Assembly: GCA_005774595.1 (NCBI GenBank)
Contig: VAUM01000098.1
Location: 1 to 6,321, forward strand
From: Actinomycetota bacterium
Lineage (GTDB): Bacteria > Actinomycetota > Coriobacteriia > Anaerosomatales > D1FN1-002
Direction of reading: 5' to 3'
Length of the DNA stretch: 6,321 bases
In this document: positions 1-4,591 of the stretch, one piece after another
Layout of the letters: each line of letters opens with the position of its first letter
Position numbering within the stretch: the stretch's first letter is position 1
The notes under the pieces: model-generated
What the model was told of the DNA's origin: nothing
The model's input: only the letters and a program-made list of their open reading frames with translations
Database searches by the model: none
Made by a program: the position numbers and the translations under genes

Positions 1-600
1 GTGCGACAGCGCTCCCGCCACGGCGCCGAAGCCGAGCATGAGCGGCACGGTGCCCAGCCCGAAGCCGAGCATGATGGTCGCGCCGGACACCGGCGAGCCG
101 CTCGCGGCCGCCGCCGCCTGCTGCGCCATGAGCGGCGCGCACGGCATCAGGCCGGTGAGCAGGCCGAACGTGACGGGCGTGCCGAGCGAGACCTTGCCCT
201 CGGCCGCCTCGGCGCGCGCCTTCGAGCGGGTGCGCGACAGCGCGCGCACGAGCGCCTCGGGCGGGCGCGGGACGAAACGGTTGAGTGCGGGGAAGCGCCC
301 GGTCATCTGCAGGCCGAGGAGCACCATCAGGACCGATGCGACCACGATGAAGTAGCCGCGCAGCCCGCCGAGGGACTCGTCGAGGCCGAGCAGCAGGCCG
401 ACGCTGCCGAGCAGCAGGCCGACGATGACGTAGCTGACGATCTTCGCGCCCTGGTAGGCGAGGTGCGGGAGCATCCGGCGCAGCCAGGGGCCCTCGGTCT
501 CGTCCTTGACCGCGTAGGTCAGCACGAGCGGGCCGCACATGGCCACGCAGTGGAAGCTCGTCGCGAGGCCGACCAGCAGCGCTGCGATGAACAGGTTCAT
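1..600 (-). CDS. SafE/DsbD_2-type (COG2836) membrane protein, C-terminal part missing
   Basis: The 200 residues visible are the N-terminal part; the frame is still open at the left edge. Seen: an N-terminal hydrophobic helix carrying HCVAMCGP (H17, C18, C22), further helices at about 52-72 and 82-98, a basic Pro/Arg linker at about 101-135, and a second helical block that opens with GLLTGLMPCAPL (C154). The paired HCxxMCGP and G-L-x-x-G-L-x-P-C motifs are characteristic of the COG2836 'sulfite exporter TauE/SafE' group (DsbD_2 domain), related to the CcdA/DsbD electron carriers. Members are inner-membrane proteins thought to move reducing equivalents or metal, often beside copper or cytochrome oxidase genes. 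The ATG is preceded by GGAAGG at 12 nt, a long spacing, with no better in-frame start nearby. It lies 138 nt downstream of the Cys/His/Met-rich gene, probably in one transcript. The family call is firm; the substrate is unknown. Confidence 0.85.
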   Translation of the reverse strand, partial: MNLFIAALLVGLATSFHCVAMCGPLVLTYAVKDETEGPWLRRMLPHLAYQGAKIVSYVIVGLLLGSVGLLLGLDESLGGLRGYFIVVASVLMVLLGLQMTGRFPALNRFVPRPPEALVRALSRTRSKARAEAAEGKVSLGTPVTFGLLTGLMPCAPLMAQQAAAAASGSPVSGATIMLGFGLGTVPLMLGFGAVAGALSH

Positions 601-624
601 GGGCGTTCGATACCTTCCGTTGCG

Positions 625-648
625 GCGACGAGCGATCGTGCACGTCGC
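625..648 (-). repeat. Inverted repeat in the SafE-like leader
   Basis: GCGACG at 625-630 pairs with CGTCGC at 643-648 around a 12-nt loop that contains the palindrome CGATCG. It lies just upstream of the GGAAGG ribosome-binding site of the SafE-like gene, so it could be an mRNA hairpin or an operator. A six-pair stem arises easily by chance in DNA this GC-rich. Confidence 0.2.
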
Positions 649-698
649 ATGAGCAGGGGCGCACGCCTGCACCTGCGGCGGTGCGGACGCGCGCCTAC

Positions 699-725
699 GC
701 CGCCGCGCCGATCGGGCACGGCGGC
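699..725 (-). repeat. GC-rich hairpin after the Cys/His/Met-rich gene
   Basis: GCCGCCG at 699-705 and CGGCGGC at 719-725 form a perfect seven-pair stem with a 13-nt loop, 14 nt past the stop codon of the gene at 739-1083. No run of T follows on the minus strand, so it does not look like a canonical intrinsic terminator. It may protect or attenuate a shared transcript. Apart from this hairpin and the one at 625-648, nothing else is recognisable in the 138-nt gap. Confidence 0.25.
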
Positions 726-738
726 CGCAACGGTGGTG

Positions 739-1083
739 TCAGACGCGCAATCGGGTCCCTGCGCGGGCGTCGCCCGGAGTCTGCGCGAAGGCCGAGACGA
801 AGCCCGGGCCCGCGCCGGCCAGCATCAGCGCGACGACGAGGACGAGCAGGGTGACCGCCGCGATCGACGGCTGGACCGGCGGCGCGCTCGCGAGCATCTC
901 GCCCGACATGTGCACGTCCGCACCGGTCATCGCGGCGTGGCCGCAGGCGCCGGTGGGCATCGCCCCGAGCTCGCAGGCGATGACGCACCCACCCGAGACG
1001 ACCAGCGGCAGGAACGCGACGGCCGCCACCGCGACGACGAGCCACGGCGTGAGGTGGTCACGCATCCTTGTCATGCTCCGCAC
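739..1083 (-). CDS. Small two-helix membrane protein with Cys/His/Met-rich external loop
   Basis: Not recognised as a named family. The 114-residue product has a hydrophobic helix at about 13-30, a loop rich in possible metal ligands (C33, C37, M42, C47, H49, M52, H58, M59, M63) and a second helix at about 74-92, then a short polar tail. Basic residues before helix 1 suggest the N-terminus is inside and the ligand-rich loop outside. Cys, His and Met clustered this way are typical of copper or other soft-metal binding, and the next gene is a SafE-like membrane protein of a family often tied to copper or thiol redox, which supports a shared job. The GTG start is chosen because GAGGGAGGG sits six nt upstream; ATG codons 9 and 18 nt downstream are alternatives. 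It could instead be a thiol-redox accessory protein. Coding status is good because length, topology and ribosome-binding site agree. Confidence 0.65.
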   Translation of the reverse strand: MRSMTRMRDHLTPWLVVAVAAVAFLPLVVSGGCVIACELGAMPTGACGHAAMTGADVHMSGEMLASAPPVQPSIAAVTLLVLVVALMLAGAGPGFVSAFAQTPGDARAGTRLRV

Positions 1084-1089
1084 CGGGGT

Positions 1090-1098
1090 CCCTCCCTC
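1090..1098 (-). promoter_or_regulatory. Ribosome-binding site deciding the GTG start at 1083
   Basis: The minus strand reads GAGGGAGGG, ending six nt before GTG. That is better spacing than for the ATG codons 9 and 18 nt further in, so GTG is the preferred start. Confidence 0.6.
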
Positions 1099-1110
1099 GG
1101 CGGACTCTCA

Positions 1111-1135
1111 ACGCCCCGGCAAGTGCAAGGGGCGT
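1111..1135 (-). repeat. Hairpin between the lipoprotein and Cys/His/Met-rich genes
   Basis: ACGCCCC at 1111-1117 pairs perfectly with GGGGCGT at 1129-1135 over an 11-nt loop. It starts about 37 nt after the lipoprotein stop codon. No T tract follows on the minus strand, so it is either a weak terminator separating the two transcription blocks or a structured leader of the next gene. Further short complementary segments (GTGCC at 1134-1138, GGCAC at 1156-1160) could compete with it. The rest of the 89-nt gap shows no convincing promoter. Confidence 0.35.
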
Positions 1136-1172
1136 GCCATCATCGGCGCACGGACGGCACCCTTCACGTGCG

Positions 1173-1841
1173 CTACATCGGGCTGGAGTTCTCGTTGCTC
1201 CCGTCGGCGTACAGCACCACGATCTGCGAGGCGAACGCCTGCTTCGAGCTGCGCATCGCCTCGAGCACGGTCGCGCCGAGCCACCGGTCGTCCGTGCTCG
1301 CGAAGTCGAGGTCGGTCGTCACCACGACGGCGCCGCGCTGCGCATCCGCGCGCGACCCTGTCACGTGCGCGAGCCAGGGCTCCTTGGTCGACCCGTAGGC
1401 GGACTCCAGCCACGACGCCATCTCCTCGGCCTTGGCGGGAGCCGCGGGCAGCTCGGATGCAGCGGGGACCGATCCGAGCGACGCTGAGACCGGCATGTCC
1501 TGCTCGCCGAAGATGTAGAGGATGCCGTCGAACGGCGCAGCCGTGGCGGTCGACGCACGGGCCATGATGTCGGACAGCGCGACGTCGCGCTCGGCGTTCG
1601 CCATGCTCGTGCGCACGTAGACGACCGGCACGCCGAGACGCGTCGTCTGGTCGACGGTGGTCACCTTCGCGTACCAGGGCGCGCCGCCCAGCGTCGCGTC
1701 CATCCACGACTTGAAGTCGGCCGCGGGCTTGGTGTCCCAGCCGCCGGGTGACTCGGCCTTCGCGCAGCCGCCGCCCGAGCAGCCGGCTGCCAGCGCGGCG
1801 AGCGCAGCCATGGCCACCAGGACGTACAGGGTCCGCTTCAT
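1173..1841 (-). CDS. Lipoprotein with two tandem copies of one domain
   Basis: The 222-residue product begins with a clear lipoprotein signal: basic MKR, a hydrophobic stretch, and the lipobox LAAGC with C21 as the lipidated residue. A Gly/Ser-rich spacer with a second cysteine (C26) follows. The rest consists of two related units at about 43-114 and 141-214, joined by an Ala/Pro-rich linker (about 118-140). Each unit has an SW(M/L) helix start, a W-x-(K/H)-V-T segment, a hydrophobic strand (VPVVYV / GAVVVTT), an acidic-basic helix with a conserved L (DVALSDIMARA / WLGATVLEAMR) and a final strand (ILYIFGEQ / IVVLYADGS). No family is recognised and no catalytic motif is visible; binding or scaffolding outside the membrane is inference. 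ATG at 1841 is preferred over the GTG six nt upstream because AAGGAAGG lies nine nt from ATG but only three from GTG. It sits 31 nt after the RACo-like gene, so the two are probably co-transcribed. Confidence 0.85.
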   Translation of the reverse strand: MKRTLYVLVAMAALAALAAGCSGGGCAKAESPGGWDTKPAADFKSWMDATLGGAPWYAKVTTVDQTTRLGVPVVYVRTSMANAERDVALSDIMARASTATAAPFDGILYIFGEQDMPVSASLGSVPAASELPAAPAKAEEMASWLESAYGSTKEPWLAHVTGSRADAQRGAVVVTTDLDFASTDDRWLGATVLEAMRSSKQAFASQIVVLYADGSNENSSPM

Positions 1842-1850
1842 CTTCACGAG

Positions 1851-1858
1851 CCTTCCTT
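1851..1858 (-). promoter_or_regulatory. Ribosome-binding site of the lipoprotein gene
   Basis: The minus strand reads AAGGAAGG, nine nt before ATG at 1841 and three before GTG at 1847. The spacing selects the ATG, which also gives the better signal peptide (MKR followed directly by the hydrophobic core). Confidence 0.65.
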
Positions 1859-1872
1859 CGCGACGGGATCGT

Positions 1873-3474
1873 TCACGGCCGGTCGGGGAACGCGAGCGAG
1901 GCGACGAACACCTCCCGGAACCGCGGATGCGGCGCCAGGTCGAGCGTGCGGGCTGCTGCGGCGACCACCTCGGCCGCCTCGCGTGCCGCGGGACTCGCCA
2001 GCACCGCGACGGCACCCGCGAGCGACGTGTTGCCGGCAGCGTGCACGCGGCCCGCCCAGGACTCGTCGAGCACGCCGAGCCGCAGCAGCGAGCGCTCGCA
2101 CGCATGGTAGCCGAAACCGCCGGCGATACGTACGCGCGGCACCGAGCCGCGCGGGACGCGCGCTTCCTCGAGCAACAGCGTGCACGCGGCCCGCACGGCG
2201 CCGCACGCGAGCTGCACCGCGCGAACGTCCCCCTGCGTGAGCACGACGCCGTCGGCGACCTCGAACACCACCTCACCGTCACGTTCGCGTGCGCGCGCAC
2301 CGAGCGGCCCGGCGGCGCGCATGCGCCCCTCGCTGTCGAGGATGCCGGCGTCGAGCAGCGCTGCGACGAGGTCCAGCAATCCGCTGCCGCAGATGCCGCG
2401 CGCCGGAGCGCCGCCGACCGTCCCGACGGCGAGGCGCCCGTCGGCCCACTGCACCCGCTCGATCGCCCCGTCCTCGGCGCGCATCCCGCACTCGATCGCG
2501 CCGCCCTCGAACGCCGGACCGGCCGCGGCAGAGGTCGCCAGCAGGCCGTCGCCGGTCGCGAGCAGCACCTCGCCGTTGGTCCCGAGATCGACCAGCAGCG
2601 TCCCGCGCGGCGCGTCGGCAAGCCGGGTGACGACCGCGCCCGCGACGGCGTCGCCGCCGACGAACGCCGAGACCGCCGGGAGCGACGAGACGCGCACCTC
2701 ACCGAGGGCGCCCATGCCGAGCGATGCGGCCGTTCGCCGCATCGGCGCCGTGAGCGCGCCCGCGTACGGCGCGGCGGCAAGCGGTGAAGGGTCGATGCCG
2801 TAGAGCAGGTGGGTCATCGCGGGGTTGCCCGCGGTCACGACCTCGAGCAGCGCGGCCGGCGATGCGCCTTCGCGCGCGAGCAGCCCGGTCACGAGAGCCT
2901 CGACGGCGCCGGCGACGGACGCCTGCAGCGCCTCGACGCCCCGCGTGCCCGCCGCCGCGACGCGTGCGAGCACGTCCGCACCGAACGCCGCCTGCGGGTT
3001 GTCGGCCGCGGCGGTGGCGAGCACATCACCGTTGCGCAGGTCGACGAGCGCCGCGGCCAGCGTGGTCGTGCCCACGTCCACGGCGGCCCCGAGCGTGCGC
3101 GCGCCCGTCGCCTCGTGCCGCTCGCCCGGCGCCGCGACGGGGTAGCCCTCGACGGCCGCCGAGGTGACCGCACGCGTGGCGCCCGCGACGCGAGCGGACA
3201 CCGGGCGGACCGTCACCGCGCCGAGTACGCGCGCCCGGCATGCCAGCCGCACGCCGCGCGCGAGGTCGGCCGCGGAAAGCGCACGGCGCTCGTCGGCGGT
3301 CGGCTCGGAGACGTCGCCCTCGGCCACGACCGCGCACCCACCGCACACGCCGGTGCCGCCGCAAGGGACCTCGACACGCACGCCCGCGACGCGCGCGACT
3401 TCAGCGACGGTCGAACCTACGGCCGCCGACACGACGGCGCCTTGCGGGTGGAAGGTGACGGTTGCGCGGTCCAC
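1873..3474 (-). CDS. RACo-like [2Fe-2S]/ASKHA (DUF4445) corrinoid-activation protein
   Basis: A 533-residue protein of the family of RACo, which uses an iron-sulfur centre and ATP to return oxidised Co(II) corrinoid proteins to active Co(I) in cytoplasmic methyl-transfer pathways. Seen: an N-terminal ferredoxin-type domain with C38-x5-C44-x2-C47 and C79 as the [2Fe-2S] ligands; a linker; then an ASKHA ATPase region with phosphate-1 motif DVGTTT (133-138), NPQAAFGADV (159-168), GNPAMTH (216-222), phosphate-2 motif VDLGTNGE (295-302), AGPAFEGGAIECGM (318-331), GICGSG (360-365), LTQGDVRAVQLA (412-423), the adenosine motif AGGFG (451-455) and GNTSLAGA near the C-terminus. All hallmark motifs are intact; at 533 residues it is somewhat shorter than RACo-type proteins of 600 or more. 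The GTG start follows GAGGAG at four nt. No corrinoid protein or methyltransferase gene is in the window, so the partner is unknown. The family call is firm; the exact substrate is inferred. Confidence 0.92.
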   Translation of the reverse strand: MDRATVTFHPQGAVVSAAVGSTVAEVARVAGVRVEVPCGGTGVCGGCAVVAEGDVSEPTADERRALSAADLARGVRLACRARVLGAVTVRPVSARVAGATRAVTSAAVEGYPVAAPGERHEATGARTLGAAVDVGTTTLAAALVDLRNGDVLATAAADNPQAAFGADVLARVAAAGTRGVEALQASVAGAVEALVTGLLAREGASPAALLEVVTAGNPAMTHLLYGIDPSPLAAAPYAGALTAPMRRTAASLGMGALGEVRVSSLPAVSAFVGGDAVAGAVVTRLADAPRGTLLVDLGTNGEVLLATGDGLLATSAAAGPAFEGGAIECGMRAEDGAIERVQWADGRLAVGTVGGAPARGICGSGLLDLVAALLDAGILDSEGRMRAAGPLGARARERDGEVVFEVADGVVLTQGDVRAVQLACGAVRAACTLLLEEARVPRGSVPRVRIAGGFGYHACERSLLRLGVLDESWAGRVHAAGNTSLAGAVAVLASPAAREAAEVVAAAARTLDLAPHPRFREVFVASLAFPDRP

Positions 3475-3516
3475 GGCGCTCCTCGCGGCATACTGGTGGA
3501 CAGCCTGCCTGCGGCC

Positions 3517-3522
3517 ATTGTA
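3517..3522 (-). promoter_or_regulatory. Candidate -10 box before the RACo-like gene
   Basis: The minus strand reads TACAAT (five of six to TATAAT) in otherwise GC-rich intergenic DNA, about 43 nt before the GTG start, leaving a leader of about 35 nt. No good -35 hexamer is seen 16-18 nt upstream, so an activator or an alternative sigma factor may be needed, or the match is chance. Confidence 0.35.
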
Positions 3523-3543
3523 GCGACGCCGGTGCGCACGCGA

Positions 3544-3558
3544 GCGCTCCGACAGCGC
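3544..3558 (-). repeat. Short hairpin just after the PAS gene
   Basis: GCGCT at 3544-3548 and AGCGC at 3554-3558 form a five-pair stem with a five-nt loop directly behind the PAS stop codon. It is too short and lacks a T tract, so termination here is only a possibility. Confidence 0.2.
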
Positions 3559-3559
3559 G

Positions 3560-4252
3560 CTACCGCTCGACGCCCACGACCTCGAACGCCACGACGGACC
3601 CGCCGGGCGCGCCGCCCTGCGACAGCATGGTGGTCGAGCTGACCGACAGCACGGTCGTCTCGCCGTCGGGCCACAGGATGCGCTGGGTGACGTCCGAGCC
3701 GGTCACCGACGCGATGGCCGGGAGACGTCCTGGCTCGCCCGAGCCCTGCGGGCTGCCGTCCGCATCGACGGCCACCCAGTCGGCGGGGCGCTGCGTGCCG
3801 GTGCTCGCGTCCTCTGAGACCATGAGGATACGCCGCGCGGCCGAGTTCGCGAACGTCACGCGGCCGGTGTCGTCGACGATGACGATGCCGCACGGCACGG
3901 TGTCGATCACCGAGAGCATCATCTCGTGCTGGCGATCGAGCGCCCAGAACGCCCGCCCGCGCTCGTTGAGCAGCGAGCGCATGTACGCCTGGTGCGCGGC
4001 GTACGCGAGCAGCGGCACGAACAGCAGCTCCATGTAGTCCTCGTACACGTCGAGCGCGGCGGTGACGCCGAGGTCCTCGAGCGTGTTCGAGACGCCGACC
4101 ATCGCGTAGAGTGCCATCGCGGCGAACAGGAACCCGCGCGACCAGGTGTCGAACACCCCGCGCTTGGCCGGCCGCGCCAGCAGGACGAGCACCGCCGAGG
4201 CGGCGAACGCGATCGTCGAGATGATATCCGCCAGCGGGACCAGCGCGTTCAT
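3560..4252 (-). CDS. Membrane-anchored single-PAS protein without output domain
   Basis: The 230-residue product has three predicted membrane helices (about 5-26, 38-56 and 73-91), a short linker likely to be helical (about 93-112) and one PAS fold (about 112-228). The PAS start is typical: the hydrophobic SVIDTVPCGIVIVDDTGRVT followed by FANSAARRILM, and the end has DGETTVLSVSSTTML and GSVVAFEVVGV strands. The protein stops right after the PAS domain: no histidine kinase, GGDEF, methyl-accepting or DNA-binding domain is present. It may therefore pass its signal by direct contact with another protein, act as a ligand or redox sensor, or be a split receptor. ATG at 4252 is chosen because it overlaps the upstream gene's stop as ATGA, which implies translational coupling; the open frame extends 57 codons upstream but those residues are Arg-rich and overlap the preceding gene. 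The ligand is unknown. Confidence 0.8.
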   Translation of the reverse strand: MNALVPLADIISTIAFAASAVLVLLARPAKRGVFDTWSRGFLFAAMALYAMVGVSNTLEDLGVTAALDVYEDYMELLFVPLLAYAAHQAYMRSLLNERGRAFWALDRQHEMMLSVIDTVPCGIVIVDDTGRVTFANSAARRILMVSEDASTGTQRPADWVAVDADGSPQGSGEPGRLPAIASVTGSDVTQRILWPDGETTVLSVSSTTMLSQGGAPGGSVVAFEVVGVER

Positions 4253-4518
4253 GCCGCCGCCCCCCAGCTCGTGCGCATCGCGATGATGCCTCGCAGGAAG
4301 AGCAGGCCGGAGGCCGCATAGCCGAGATGCTCGAGGAAGTTGAGCAGGTCGGGAGCTGCGAACCCCTCCGCGATCGTGAAGACGTACGAAGCGAGCATCA
4401 CGGCGAACGCGGCGTAGAACCACTCACGTCCTCGGACGCGCGCCCTCGAGGCCGCGCGAAGGCACAGCGGCGCGAGGACCAGCGCCAGCGCTAGGCTCAC
4501 GACCTCGTTCGGCTGCAC
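4249..4518 (-). CDS. Small three-helix membrane protein, unknown function
   Basis: The 89-residue product is mostly hydrophobic, with helices at about 4-20, 33-51 and 62-81 and a basic linker between helices 1 and 2 (RAASRARVRGREW). No family is recognised and no catalytic residue is evident. Helix number, the basic linker ending in Trp, and an acidic/amphipathic stretch before helix 3 resemble the N-terminal membrane part of the PAS protein encoded next, with which it overlaps by ATGA. The two proteins may form one membrane complex, or the genes may come from a duplication; that is inference. The GTG start follows GGTGAGG closely, only two nt away, so the start is not ideal, but no other in-frame start exists before an upstream in-frame TAG. 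The Clp-like gene ends 73 nt upstream. Confidence 0.7.
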   Translation of the reverse strand: MQPNEVVSLALALVLAPLCLRAASRARVRGREWFYAAFAVMLASYVFTIAEGFAAPDLLNFLEHLGYAASGLLFLRGIIAMRTSWGAAA

Positions 4519-4551
4519 TACCTCACCCCCGCGGCCGACCTCCCTCGTACC

Positions 4552-4557
4552 ATTCTA
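4552..4557 (-). promoter_or_regulatory. Candidate -10 box before the small membrane protein gene
   Basis: The minus strand reads TAGAAT (five of six to TATAAT), 33 nt before the GTG start, in the 73-nt gap after the Clp-like gene. A purine-rich GAGGGAGG follows it. No convincing -35 box is seen at normal spacing. It could give the membrane protein/PAS pair its own transcription start. Confidence 0.3.
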
Positions 4558-4591
4558 CGCAGGTGAGGGCGCTCCCGACGAGGTCCGGCCG

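Noticed and set aside
695..1045. Alternative minus-strand frame across the Cys/His/Met-rich gene
   Set aside because: Arg-rich with no membrane segment or ribosome-binding site; the 739-1083 frame has coherent topology and a strong Shine-Dalgarno sequence.
1111..1135. Intrinsic terminator
   Set aside because: The hairpin is good but no T tract follows on the minus strand, so it is listed as an inverted repeat only.
1..1398. Long plus-strand open frame (465 codons), and similar ones at 1657-2787, 2809-3642 and 4715-5701
   Set aside because: They lie opposite well-supported minus-strand genes, their translations are Arg/Ala/His-rich with no domain, and they are expected by-products of third-position GC bias.
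1842..2780. Extended minus-strand frame upstream of the lipoprotein, which would make a 535-residue protein
   Set aside because: The extension is an Arg/Ser-rich translation inside the RACo-like gene in another frame. The signal peptide, lipobox and ribosome-binding site fix the start at 1841.
4253..4423. 57-codon N-terminal extension of the PAS protein
   Set aside because: It overlaps the small membrane gene in another frame and is Arg-rich; the ATGA junction gives a natural start at 4252.
4518..4553. Eleven-residue leader peptide whose TAG overlaps the GTG start of the small membrane gene
   Set aside because: It has no ribosome-binding site, and its ATG overlaps the candidate -10 box, so it probably is not in the transcript.
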